Shown in pieces: positions 13,101-24,648 of a stretch of DNA of 64,000 bases. A program made the translations under genes and the position numbers. How positions within the stretch are numbered: the first letter of the stretch is position 1; each line of letters opens with the position of its first letter. The stretch lies in NCBI RefSeq assembly GCF_964204645.1, contig NC_134029.1, positions 23,020,450-23,084,449 of the forward strand, in the 5' to 3' direction. The notes below the pieces were generated by a model, which saw only the letters and a list, made by a program, of their open reading frames with translations, made no database searches and was not told the origin of the DNA. This DNA comes from Tubulanus polymorphus (lineage: Eukaryota; Nemertea; Palaeonemertea; Tubulaniformes; Tubulanidae).

Positions 13101-13672
13101 TCTGCTGTAAGTGATGAAATTTATCGACGAAAACAACTTCAAACCAAATATATTGAAAACGCTTTTCGCACGTCGCAGGACTTTTAATGAAGCATCTTCA
13201 GTGTTATAACTAAAACCTGACATGAAAACCCAATTTTGCAGTTGAGAATTTTTATTTTGTATATAATTGTATTTATTAAATGCTGTACAGTAATGTGTCA
13301 TGGATCCTGTAAACCATGTTAAAAATATACAATAAAATGAGTTGTTTTAAGTAATATTGTTGGCCGTTTCTCTTTCCTTAGCTTTTCAATGATCTATGTG
13401 TACCAGGAATCAGCTGACACCATACAGATTACATCCTCTTGAAGTCCACCGCTTTCGTATAGGACCCGAGCACATTGTGCTCATCATTTTGATCATTGAT
13501 AGAACGCTATATTCGTGTTATGATAAAGAGTATACAACAATAATGACGAAAAAAGAATATCAAGTCCGAGATATAGATTATTTGGCCGGATGAAACGGCT
13601 ACATGGAAAAGTGAAATCAAGTAATCTTGTATGCAGTGCTTTTATTTTCACAAAATAGTACATATGAATGTA

Positions 13673-16600
13673 TTATGCACGCAAGCTTGTAGGGCTAAAT
13701 GCAACACTTTTTGGACTTGTGGATTGAGACATTGAACCGCCACGTTTCCCCATACGCTTGTATCGTTGTTCAATCCAAACTTTAGGCAGGTAATGTTGCG
13801 GCGGTGCTATTAGAACCAGACGACTGTCAACGCTGTTAGTGTTTTGAGCGCAGGAAATGAGTAAGACTATCGTCGATATGGAGATAGCTATCAGCCAGGC
13901 AATTAGTCCGATGAATACTTGTGGATTTACAAAGAGATTTTCACCTGCAAAGGTAGTATACAATAGCATCAAAGCAAGAATTTATCGAGGAACTTCGCAG
14001 TTAATCAAAACCGTTGAATTCTTGGATACCTTTTAACTTTCCACGGTTAGGTTTTTGAACCAACGTATTGTAGCATTCATAACTCCCTTGAGTATTCATA
14101 CAGATCTGATTTTTTGCGCACGGAGATTTTTCATTCTGGCATTCGTCGATATCTGGAACAGTAAACATACATTTAGAATGCATACATACACCTGGGTCCA
14201 GTTCCACAGTTCTAAGTTAAAATTTGACCCTGAGTTAACTCATTGAAAATGAACTAATTTTAACTCAGAGTTAACTCTAACTCACAACTGTGGAACTGGA
14301 CCCTGTGCTTTATATTCTAGTACAACTTATTGGATAAAATGTAAAATCGTACCATTACAAGAGACGCGATTGCTGGACATTCGGAAACCTTTACTACACC
14401 GACACGCGTAATCTGTCCCATACACTAAATCATCTTTGGGTCCATCATCAAGCTTATTCGGGTACAAATGACACAGTTCTTGACAACCACCATTCGTTAT
14501 TAGACAACCATTAATTTCTGTAGTTGAAATACGTTCCGATATTGATTAACAAAAATAAAATCGCCTGTGAAGATCAGAATTAACTTAATTAATCTTATGA
14601 CACGCACCAATACAAGTTTTACTGTCTATACCGAGTTTAAATCCTGGACGACAAGAACAAATAACATCAGCAAAACGTTCTGTGCAGATATCATCACATC
14701 CACCATTACTCAACCTGCATATTCTACCTGCATTTAAAAACATTGAATAGTTGTGGATCAAACACTATCGATACGCGATGACGGGACAGGAAAAACTCAC
14801 TGGCAATAGCTCCGACTGGCCCTTTTTCTCCTTTGGTTCCAATCAAACCAGGCGGTCCCGGGTCACCTACCGGACCCTTCTTACCAGGTAAGCCAACTTT
14901 ACCTTTAAGTCCAGGAATACCTGAAACAAGACATTATGACAAGTATAAGAACATTCGCGGAGACTTTCAACTACCCAGGCATTCATTACAGCATCGAATG
15001 AGTTACCTTGTGGCCCTGGAATTCCACGACGTCCATTTACTTTGGAAGGAATGCCTTTTTTGCCTCTTAGACCTACATCACCTGGAGGACCTGGTGGACC
15101 AGGTTTAGCAATGCGACCTGTAGGTCCAGGAATCCCCAAAATGCCTCGACTACCATCAGCTCCTTTAAGGCCCTTTTCCCCCTGGTCTCCTTGCTCTCCT
15201 TTATCCCCAAAAGGTCCCTGAAATATAAAGATTATAAAAGTAATCTTTGACAAATATGAAAAGTACCAGAACATGAATTTGCATGTGATAGATACCATTT
15301 TTCCCGGGTATCCAGGATATCCACGTGGCCCTCTTGCACCAATCAATCCCATTTTTCCAGGTAGACCAACTGGACCTCTGTCTCCAGTAGGTCCTGGTGG
15401 CCCTGGATGACCATCCGGGGGTGCGGGAGCACGTTTGTATACTTTAGCTGAAAGAATAAACAAAAGGTAAGTGAACAATCAATAATCATAGACAATTCAG
15501 AAAAAATACTTACTTATCTCAACGTTTAAAGCATAAATTCTATCAACAGTTTTAGTCGAAGCAGATGAAAACTGCCCCACGCCGACTAATTTTGGCTGAT
15601 AAAGTACGAGCACTTGACTTCCTTCAGTTGGATTTTGTGTAAGATTAAAAGTCATCGGGGATTTTCCGTCGGTCGAAAATCCTAATGTGTCACCAATCAT
15701 AACGGTTACTGGACTGGGTGGGTAAACCTATGAAAGAGTGAGCACGAAAACTATCAATTTCACTGGGACTCAACAATTTATGCAACATTCACGCTCGATT
15801 ACCTGATGCGTTTTTGGAACTTTATTTGCTCTGATGCCGAATGAATAAACCAATTCCCAGATATCGTTTAGAACCGGTCGCCATAATTGTAAATATACGG
15901 CCTTATTTGTAGCGAGATAAACGCTGAATCGATAAATGAATCCATTAATTGGACTAATCTTCTTCATTAAGACGTAACCACTCACATCGGCCGGTAGTTC
16001 AAACATTCCAAAGTTTGCCGGGTTACCGATTGGCTTTGCTGTAAATAAAGACACTGATCTTCATTTGATAGAAGTAAAAGATCGGAGATTGTGCTCATGG
16101 AAAACATATACATCTACATACATGTATGTTCTTCACCAATGATCAGTTCACCACCAGCTGTAAGGAAAAGTAAGGTAAGCAAAAGAGAAACTTCGCACAA
16201 AGACATAGATTGAAAACAAACTTACAGAGGCTGATGACGCTCTTGGGTTTTATTGTAGAGGTCGGTAAAACTGAAGATGTGGTGAGAATAGAAGTTGTTG
16301 TACTCAGATGATGACCTGATAAGATATGATAAACATTTAACAATACTAATAACCGTTGATAAAACACTGTAGAGTCAACAATGATATCAGAACACTAATG
16401 AAAAATAGAATCCAAAATTTTCCTTAAACTGCAGTTTATTCGACTAATCCTAATATTCCTGAAGATAACTTTTAGTTGAAACATTGTAACCAAAACTACT
16501 AACTAGCTCAATGAAACATTTTGAACTTTATTCTTCATTTCAAGTGTGGGATTCTATATAGTGCTGTTATGATTCATAGTTAACATCAGCCAGATCAATT

Positions 16601-19600
16601 ACATTCACTTACAATACTGAGTGCTGTTTGTGGTGCTGACTGTTATCGCAAATTCCAATGGAGATATCATATTTGCGACGGTCACCGTGTCATCGACGTT
16701 TGGTAAAGAATTCAATGATGGAAATTTTGCAATCGACACAGCCTTGTTTACGCTAGCTAACTGACTGAGTGGAGCCCACGGAATTGTCGCCATTCCGAGA
16801 GTTGTGAAACCTAGTCGATCACCATCTTCAATCTGTATTACTTGACCGGTATTAATGAAAATCTACAAAACGCGTAACAGAAATTGCAAATAAAACACGA
16901 AGATCGTGAATGATTTTCTATTTTCCGATATAAGCCTACTAACTCTATGAAAACCTTGTGAATCCGGTTTGTAATTCAGTTGACCGATGAGTTTGTAGCG
17001 ATTATCTCCGACCGGACGCCAGACCTGATAGCGAGTCATTATTTTAGCGTTCATTATATACGCAGAGAAATGGCAAAGTTCACCACTGGTTAAATTATAC
17101 CCTTGAATCACGTATGAATTATAGCCATTTAACATTTCCGCTATCGAGGGCATTAATTTAAATCCTGTTTCTATGACTGAAATATGAAAATTTCATACAT
17201 TATCATTTACATCCATATACCCCGGTACATGTATGACATTCTTTTTTGTACCTGGATTTTGCTCGCTTTCAAGAGGGCAAGGAACAGGAGTAGGAGCAAC
17301 AAAGTTCTCACCTAAAAATCAATCGATATTTATCCACTCAGGTTTGTTATCTTGTAAGTACGATCAAATAATAAGGCTTTGATGAACTGTACATTTGAAA
17401 GAATGAGAAGTCGGAGAACAAGAAATATTTGGAATAGAATTCAACGCAACTTACAGTGTTCAGGATGATTAGAGACACCAACTTTAATAGAATATCTATA
17501 GACAACTGTTGAAGAAATTGCTACAGTATCATTCACTTGTGGTAGTTGTTCAATTGATGCGAACTCTTTGTAGTATGAATTTTGATAGTCTACAGTGAAG
17601 GCAATTGTCCCGGTACCGACTGTCGCAAAACCTATTTGATCGTGATTATGCACATGAATAGGATATCTCCAGTCGACAATGTATGCCTAGAAATAAACAA
17701 AGAACTGATGACAAATAGATAGAGGTTCTGGCTTGTTAAAGTAAATTAGAAACTACCACTCACTTTGTGTTTTTGATCAGCCGATGGAGGCGTGAATTTC
17801 AATTCAGCCACGAGTTTTTTTGAGAATGTGAACTTTTGTAGATGGACGTCCCGCCATATTTGAAATCGTACGGGAGCGACTTTTGTAAAATATGCCTCGA
17901 AGTAACATATGTAGCTTTCGAGCAGATGAAACCCGTCAATGATGTGTACAAAATAACCATCTTTTGTCGCCAATCCAGGCACGATACTGTTACCAAATAC
18001 TGCTTCTATGAAAAGCGTATGAACAAAACAAGTTAATACCAAGAAAAAATGACACATCATTTCCTGCAGTATTGCACATTGATACATACTAATATGCTCT
18101 GCAGGTTTTGGATGAAAAGTTGGTGGAGCCACGGTCATACAGACTTTCTCAGTTGTTATTCTAGGAATTACTAAAAAAACAGCAGTTCATTCTTGAAGCG
18201 TCTCGAAGCAATAAATACACAGCTATCAGTCTTAAATATTCAAAGATATACCTGTTGGTATTACGCAGTTTGTTGGTACCGGAAAGTTTGGACCTGCAAA
18301 AAGAATGTTGACATTTTCTGGCTGCATAACAAAATAGAAATATCTAGTAACCGTTTGAACAATTTTCAAAAACTACTCACAAGAAACTGGATGAGAAGCT
18401 ACATCAACATTCAACGAAAACTTGTACACATTTACGAGAGAATCTATTTTCATTGTGGAGTTGACTTGCGGAGAGCTATCGTTAGCTTTCAGTTTTCGGA
18501 AAACAACAACAGAACCTTCGCTATAAAACTGGTAGGGAATAGCTCCCATATCATTGGATGTAAATCCGATCAAATCTCCAGCCAGAATTTCAGTTTGAGT
18601 TGAACTCCAGTCAGGCTCAATCTGAAATTGATGTCATTCGTCGATAATTCAATTGGTATCAATTAGATCTGCACGATTATTTTAGTAAATGCATAATCAA
18701 ATTTCTTTACCGTATGATTGCCAATTGTTGAAGCATTGAAACGAACTTCACTTATGAGTTTGAAAGTCGTCGTTGAAAGTTTCCTCCATATTTGAAACTT
18801 AGTAGTCGAAGGTCGCGTGAAATATGCGTTGAAATTGCACACATAGCCTTTGGGTAGCGGAACTGATATCAAAATATACACGTAATGCCCATTCAGAGTT
18901 TTAGTACCTGATTCAGCTGGATATCCAAACTGTTCAACTAGAAGTAAAAAAAATCGATTCATCCTAAATTCCTACAACGACTTGCTTTGCAATTAATATA
19001 TATGTTCAGTAATACAAATACAAGGAAAAAGATATTCCTTACTTCGACTGTTACTGTAAGGTCCATATGTATCAGTTATGTGTAAACATTCAGGAGCCAT
19101 GGTAGTCGTAGTTTTCAAAGGAGTAGTTGTTGTTATAGTTGATTGAGTAGTAGTTAATGCTGTGGTAGTTGAAGTTGCCGTAGTAGTCTTAGTAGGAACA
19201 GTGGTTGGTAGTGTTGTAGATAAGGTAGTAGAAATAGTGCTTGACATAGTGTCTGAAATAAAAGAAATGAATGGAGTAAAGATGAAACAAATGATTTATT
19301 AACATTTCTAGAATGGGATCAATGGGTTCACTCGAAGTTGAGAATCAGGGAAATTCTATCCTTGATCAAAACACTTACTTGGAGTGGTACAAGTTGGTAT
19401 AGTATGATTATAACTGGGGCACAGTACTGGATGTGTTACGACAGTTGCTTGTAACGCGAACTTGTAAAGCGACGCAGTTGATGAAATAACAACATTCTCT
19501 CCTCGCATGAACACGTGAAGCGGTGAAAATGATCGAAAGAAAACGTTCGATTTGAAATCTACATTGAACGATATCGGACATTTGTTGTCACACGTAAATC

Positions 19601-20268
19601 CAAATTTTTCTGTGCCATCGAGAGGAATGGGGTCTGTCCAATCTACATCTGCCTGTAACATTGGAAAAATCAATGAAATTCACCTATAAAAGCTACATAT
19701 GTTACTTCGAGGCATATTTAACAAAAGTCGCTCCCGTGCGATTTCAAATATGGTGGGACGTCCATCTACAAAAAGTTCACACTCTCAAAAAAACTTGTGG
19801 CTGAATTGAAAATGTGAAATCATTAAGAATGAAATCAAACTGAATAAAACTAACCTGGGATTTTCCTGCTACGGATACATGTTTATGAATCTGTCCAACA
19901 ATTACCCAGTGAATGTGATCGACTAGTCCTTCTAATCTTTTAAACACTTGCAATGTTACATGACCCCGTCGACTACTTAACAGTTTGAAGTCGCACAAAT
20001 ATCCACGACTTAATGTGAAATCCTTGATGATATACGTCACTTTATGTTTGCCAGGAGTACTAAGTCGGACACCTGCAACCAATGGGTTCCCAGACACAGT
20101 CCCTGAAAGTTTTAGAAATATAATTTGAAGTTTTATGTCATGAAATTGAAATGGTATTTCATAATACGCCTCACCAAAATGAGAGAAGTTTTTGTGAAAA
20201 CATACGAGTATCTGTTGCTGAAACTGTTCTGTTGACTTGAAACCGAATGCCACAGGGTACACCACTCG
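13673..20268 (-). CDS. Modular type I membrane protein: five copies of an unrecognised two-exon domain, collagen repeats, three EGF modules, TM helix
   Basis: Exons from 5' to 3' (minus): 20206-20268, 19855-20102, 19379-19652, 19043-19252, 18711-18937, 18381-18621, 18252-18293, 18090-18170, 17764-18005, 17455-17686, 17252-17311, 16944-17176, 16613-16862, 16226-16315, 16122-16157, 15803-16038, 15514-15727, 15296-15447, 15007-15217, 14801-14920, 14608-14727, 14353-14517, 14030-14152, 13673-13944; about 1380 residues. Five domains are each split into half A (GYxC, then FQIWRPV) and half B (DxxGFT, later QVN.TV and HPxxC). A-exons have phases 1-0, B-exons 0-1 and linkers 1-1, so the modules are symmetric. 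A Thr-rich mucin-like linker (19043-19252) follows the first domain. Then come Gly-X-Y triplets with one interruption, two EGF modules, a calcium-binding EGF ([12 protein letters not shown]), a TM helix ([20 protein letters not shown]) and a basic tail of about 55 residues. A poly(A) signal (minus) lies at 13641-13646. No signal peptide was found, so the 5' end is open. Function unknown; cell-surface or matrix adhesion is inference. Confidence 0.85.
14194..14303. mobile_element. Foldback MITE, 110 bp
   Basis: The ends GGGTCCAGTTCCACAGTT and AACTGTGGAACTGGACCC are perfect 18-bp inverted repeats. The interior also contains inverted GAGTTAACTC pieces, so the whole element folds back. It lies in the intron between EGF exons 14353-14517 and 14030-14152. 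A related half (CCAGTTCCACGGTTCC) is seen near 56422. Confidence 0.85.
19691..19812 (+). pseudogene. Inverted partial copy of a half-A exon of the modular membrane protein
   Basis: On the plus strand this stretch encodes [20 protein letters not shown] and then a frame-broken continuation. It is a near-identical, opposite-orientation copy of about 17797-17917 within exon 17764-18005 of the same gene. One frameshift near HLQK and a downstream TGA break it. It sits in the intron between exons 19855-20102 and 19379-19652, antisense to transcription. The high identity implies a recent inverted duplication, or an assembly artefact. Confidence 0.85.
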
Positions 20269-20372
20269 CTGAAAATATTCATTCGGAAAATCATTGATAA
20301 AGATTCATTTTATAGGTATGTAATAAATTGACCATGCAATACCCTAACAACAGTCTAATTAACTTACAAACT

Positions 20373-20525
20373 TTGTTGCGTAGCTTATGGGAAATATTTC
20401 CATTATCCCATACAAAGATGGTAAAAATGTATTCGGAAGGCCTCCAAATTCAAAAACTGTTTTCCATGTCAGTACAAAGCCCATTTCGATACAGTTTAAA
20501 TATCCATACTCCAAATAAAAAGAAT
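20373..20525 (-). pseudogene. Possible decayed half-A exon (sixth domain copy)
   Basis: The minus strand reads IWRPSEYIFTIFVWDN and on to KLRNKV, ending at a good donor (GTAAGT, complement at 20367-20372) in the phase needed by the next exon (20206-20268). It resembles the FQIWRPV half-A signature of the downstream gene, with LCTDMENSF upstream. A TGA stands where the residue before IWRP should be, so it is either a dead exon, a shorter exon starting inside, or a sequencing error. Confidence 0.35.
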
Positions 20526-20539
20526 AACTCAAAATATTT

Positions 20540-21655
20540 TTGAATCAGCAGTGAGCGATTTATTAAACATTTAAACTTCAGACCAATAAATACAGTGCAA
20601 GATGATTATATCTATTTTACAAAGGAATGTTCCAGGGGTTTAAATGGTAAACCCTGCCTAACTCAGACATGGACACTTTAGACTTCAGACAAAAACAAAA
20701 TAATTATCTATTTATATGTATTTTCCGCTTAACTGGAATTTCGCTTAAATCAGACCAATTTTACCATTCCTACAGTTTTGTCCCGAGTAAGGCGAGTTTA
20801 TTTGCAGTTGCCTTCATATTTAGACATCATTTTATAAATTAATTAAACTATCCATATACCGACATTTACATTGATTACATTATAAAATATGTAAATAACT
20901 ATTTGATATTCTATTCATGATGGCTTTAAAATGATAAATCATAAAGATTCCACTAAATACGCATTAACAATACAATACTAACAAAATTCCATGAATTCAT
21001 TCAACAATTGTATCAAATATCTAATTTAACAATTTCTATCATAATGCCAATTTACAATTCATAGCACCAAATTCACGATTCTAAAATCAACCTACATGTA
21101 TATATGATGTTATAAAAAGTAGCCTAGGTGCATTCTTTCCTGAGCCAGGATTGAAGCCCGGGCCCTTCACTTTTGAAGTAAGGTGGTGGGACATGCTAGT
21201 TCCCGGATTCACAAAAATTACCCTCGTCTAGCAATCTTATGATGAAAGCAACGCTGTTTTTTGCATTATCTCCCCAATAATACAGTATTTTTTGAAGAGA
21301 GCGAAGAAAATCACAGAGTTCATAAAAACTAACCTTTTCTACGATTTCTAGGAGAAAGGTTAGACTAAAATAAAATGATACCTTGTTTCTCCTAATCCTC
21401 CGGGTCATTCTGTTAATTGCAATTGAAATCAGTTCATTTCTTACCGCTTAGTCTGTTATGGTTAGCTTGATCATGATCTTATGAATAACGTACAGGGCAT
21501 CGAGGCTGCTGGCTGGGTCAACCTTTAAGCTCAACAGAAAGGGAAAACAAAGTATCAATTTCGCTAGCCTTATCTCTAATTTTTTAACCTTTCTCTGCAA
21601 TTTCGGGAACAGAGATTATTTACGTAAGTGAAGGACCCGGGAATGAAAAAACATT
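20540..21655. other. Interval without a recognised gene
   Basis: AT-rich, with short spurious reading frames only. It holds a TIR-bearing repeat (21380-21553) and a tRNA B-box-like GGATTGAAGCCCGGG near 21147. It was checked specifically for a MoaC/MOCS1B-like reading frame downstream of MOCS1A on the minus strand and none was found. First exons of the modular membrane protein could lie here, but I could not identify them. Confidence 0.6.
21380..21553. mobile_element. Repeat of the ACCTTGTTTCTC family (copy 1)
   Basis: Left end ACCTTGTTTCTC, right end GGGAAAACAAAGTATC. It shares AGTCTGTTATGGT, GCTTGATC, GCTGGCTGGGTCAAC and the CAGAAA...ACAA end with the copy at 48368-48560, where the termini are better preserved. 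Confidence 0.7.
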
Positions 21656-22858
21656 TCATCCTCCGATGAGAATCATAGGTCTATTTTTCATCGTCGCTAT
21701 ATTTAACATTCCAGCATGTTGTTTCTTCTTGCGTTTCACGGCGCGACCGATAATTTCCAACAATTGCGCGTCGTCCGTCGACGTCATCGTTCCGGAACGC
21801 AGCGCGTCGCGTAACGAAACCTCGTTGGCGCCGAACAAACAAACTTTCAAATTACCGTCCGCCGTTATACGCAGACGATTACACGAACCGCAAAAATGAT
21901 CGCTCATCGACGTGATGAAACCGACTCGACCGCGATAACCCGGTACCGCGTACGCTTTAGACGTATCGTTCGCACCGTCGTTCAAACGTTCGAAATCCGG
22001 CCAAACTTCGCGGATCGATTCGACCATTTTTTTATAGCTGACAAACTTTTTCAAATTCCAGCGATTTCCGTCGAACGGCATATACTCGATAAAACGCACG
22101 TCGATGTCTTTGTTTTCGGTTAATTTGACGAAATCGACGACTTCTTCCTCGTTGACTCCGTTCATCACGACGCAGTTTAATTTAACCGGGCTGTATCCGA
22201 GTTCTAACGCTTTATCCAAACTATTCATCACTTTATCCCAGCCTCTACGACGCGTAATGAATTCGAATTTCGCCGGAATCAACGTGTCCAAACTGATATT
22301 TATCAAATCGAGTCCGGCTCGTTTTAAATCGGGAAGTTTTCGACCTAACGTGATTCCGTTCGTCGTCATAGCGATCGTCTCTAAACCGTATTTTCGGAAT
22401 TTGTTCATTTCGCCGATAATCGATACGATATCCGGTCTAACGAGCGGTTCGCCACCTGTCAATCGTATTTTAGTCACGCCTTCTTTTACGAATAAGCGTG
22501 CGATCGTGATCACTTCGTCAGTCGTTAGCAGCTCATTTTTTGGACTTAGATCAACGCCTTCTTCGGGCATACAATACTGACATCTCAAGTTACATCGTTC
22601 GGTAAGCGAAATTCGGAGGTAATCATGTTGACGGGCGTACGTGTCAGTGAGGAACTCAGAAAATGGCCTGATTTCCTCGGTAAACTTAGACTTGACACCC
22701 TGCATTACATCGTTGCTTTGCGCTTTACTTGTGGTATCTGATACGAGACGATTTACGTGTTGTCTTACTGACAAACATGACTTAAATAGCTTAATTTTGT
22801 GAAAATTATAGACACTGTTGCGAATCATGTAAGTCGCCATTTTGTCCAAGCTGGTCAT
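21656..22858 (-). CDS. MOCS1: Molybdenum cofactor biosynthesis radical SAM enzyme, GTP 3',8-cyclase (MOCS1A/MoaA)
   Basis: One uninterrupted 400-residue reading frame. MoaA-type enzymes convert GTP to 3',8-cyclo-7,8-dihydro-GTP, the first step of molybdopterin synthesis, in the mitochondrial matrix in animals. Residues 1-60 are basic, low in acidic residues and compatible with a mitochondrial presequence. The radical SAM cluster motif CNLRCQYC gives Cys89, Cys93 and Cys96. [11 protein letters not shown] follows, and the C-terminal second-cluster motif CGSCNRLR...KVC is intact. The protein ends in ...MILIGG: the C-terminal Gly-Gly is essential in MOCS1A-type proteins (family knowledge). Usual animal MOCS1 genes have several exons and also encode MOCS1B. 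Here there are no introns and no MOCS1B sequence nearby. GC content is higher than in the flanks. The start chosen is the first ATG; an upstream exon cannot be excluded. Confidence 0.95.
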   Translation of the reverse strand: MTSLDKMATYMIRNSVYNFHKIKLFKSCLSVRQHVNRLVSDTTSKAQSNDVMQGVKSKFTEEIRPFSEFLTDTYARQHDYLRISLTERCNLRCQYCMPEEGVDLSPKNELLTTDEVITIARLFVKEGVTKIRLTGGEPLVRPDIVSIIGEMNKFRKYGLETIAMTTNGITLGRKLPDLKRAGLDLINISLDTLIPAKFEFITRRRGWDKVMNSLDKALELGYSPVKLNCVVMNGVNEEEVVDFVKLTENKDIDVRFIEYMPFDGNRWNLKKFVSYKKMVESIREVWPDFERLNDGANDTSKAYAVPGYRGRVGFITSMSDHFCGSCNRLRITADGNLKVCLFGANEVSLRDALRSGTMTSTDDAQLLEIIGRAVKRKKKQHAGMLNIATMKNRPMILIGG

Positions 22859-24648
22859 GTGATTTATCTAGACGCTACATCCGCGGCAATCTCAGTGGGT
22901 TCGAATCCTGTAAATGTTTCACACGCGGGATTTTCAAACTTCTACTTTCACCAACACCAAAAGAAAGTAGCAATGATTTTTATATCATACAAAATATGAA
23001 AATGTGAAACATTTGATAATCATTGGAATTTTATAATTTAATTTTCCAATTACTTAATTCGGACATATGATACAGATTTCAGAACAATAATCCGTGTCTA
23101 AGGAAAACTCATACCTGAATAGATGTAAATAATTCCAAGGAAAAAGGTTGTCAGGAAAATCATAGCTTGTTCTTCTCTTACCACTGTAAGGATCCACCTA
23201 CTTCAGACACTGAAAGAATCCACCTACTTCAGCACGGACGGAATAATTCCAAATTTGAACTGGTGTGGCCACTGCGCACGGTTGACGTACCCGTTTATCG
23301 GGTCGCGTGAGTCCAATCAACCAGATCCACTTAATCCTTAAGTACGATGATGCGGGGCTTTTACATTTATTTGGCAAGGACGTTCTCTGAGTGAGGACGT
23401 TCTCTAGTGTAATTTAAGTCTTTCGCAAATCAGAGTGCCTGTCTCTGTCATTGAATCCAACGTGCACCGGTGGCTGTTTTTGGGTGTAAATGAATGTTTA
23501 AAGATTGATCCCGTCTGGTCAGCTGAAATTGAAAATGACCAATGTGTCGTGTCGTGATATGTGTTTTACTTTTTTTCTATAATGCATACTTTGACTTACA
23601 TTTCATATGACAATATCATCCGAATAAAAAGATCAGAAATCATAGCAGCTATGACATTAAGATGGAATTTTCTTAAAATCCGCTGCGAGTTCTTTTTTTT
23701 ATTCATTTCAGTTATTTTATACCGTGAAAAAAGGCACTAAAATGAACCACTTTTAAAAAATGATTATTCTCTTTTATCTAGAATGAATAAATGCGATAAC
23801 TTTTCAATGAGAAAAAATTTATATACGCCAAAAATTGTCTGATTTTCCATTTGATGGCTCGTATCAGAGAGTGTAAACGCGAACGACACATACAAAATAT
23901 TTCATATACTATATTAAAGCCTACAACTCTAAAGTGGAAAAGTCTGAATAAAATTACCAATCCAGCAAAAGCTTAATTTTGATATTCATTAATTCATGAT
24001 ATCGAGCGAGGGCACGCCCAATCAAAAAAGTTATTGGGATTCGAACCCACGCGTCGATTATGTGTCATTGACGGTCGTGACGTCACGAAGTGATATCAGT
24101 ACTATAAAATGGAAAAATTACCAAGATGATGAAATATCAGTAAAAGTACTAATCAACAACCATTCGGTATTGATTCATTGTTAAGATTAAAAGGTAAGTT
24201 TTCGAGTGATATCTGTGATGTTTATGATGAGAAGGAGGAAAGATGAGAAAATGTGTAGAAACTTCAGCGTTTTCATCAAATTCAATTCAATAAAGATTTA
24301 TTGTATATCCTTGCTGTAGTTTTGAAACCGAAAGTTAGAATTGTTCACTAGATTTTACACGTCTACTGTTAAAGCATCACATATTAAGCTGTCTAACTAT
24401 TGCTATGCCCTTTGACCACAACCCTTATCCTTCCTTCTTAATCTTAACACTGTCAGTCAGTCAGTTAGTGATGGAAATGTTTGATCTTCCAAACTTAGTC
24501 TGAATACCAGTCGTTGTTACCGGTTGTTTGTAGAACGACGGCTAGGTACTAGACTAACGACTCCAAACTTTACCAGGCATCTATCTGTTCACTATTTCGA
24601 AACTTCTTGTTAATACTTTTTTGAAAACTTCTTGTTAATATTTTGTAG
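22859..24648. other. Divergent intergenic region between MOCS1A and HMG-CoA reductase
   Basis: No coding exon recognised. Two tRNA B-box-like sequences occur (GGGTTCGAATCC at about 22897 on +; GGATTCGAACCC at about 24038 on +), probably tails of tRNA-derived SINEs. A perfect CRE octamer TGACGTCA lies at 24078-24085. The HMG-CoA reductase promoter and 5' UTR exon(s) must lie here, because the first coding ATG directly follows a splice acceptor (TTTTGTAG). Confidence 0.55.
24078..24085. promoter_or_regulatory. CRE-like octamer TGACGTCA
   Basis: A perfect CREB-type palindrome about 560 bp upstream of the HMG-CoA reductase start codon. CRE sites occur in vertebrate HMG-CoA reductase promoters, but a single octamer is weak evidence, and the same octamer also appears in a receptor intron at about 953-960. 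Confidence 0.3.

Larger units (their letters stand above)
9396..13672. other. Gene-free interval; probable 3' UTR of the insulin receptor plus repeats
   Basis: No exon with homology or convincing coding structure was found on either strand. It contains a MITE-like element (9443-9791), a decayed copy of the palindromic element (9979-10190), a GC-rich hairpin (11527-11559), a short TA run (about 12848-12872) and a possible polyadenylation signal AATAAA at 13331-13336 on +. The receptor 3' UTR may run through much of this interval, but that is inference. Confidence 0.6.

Noticed and set aside
21666-22580. Plus-strand frames opposite MOCS1A
   Set aside because: Antisense shadows of an intact, well-conserved MOCS1A frame.
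22895-24060. tRNA genes suggested by GGTTCGAATCC-type boxes
   Set aside because: No A box at proper spacing and no cloverleaf could be formed; more likely SINE remnants.
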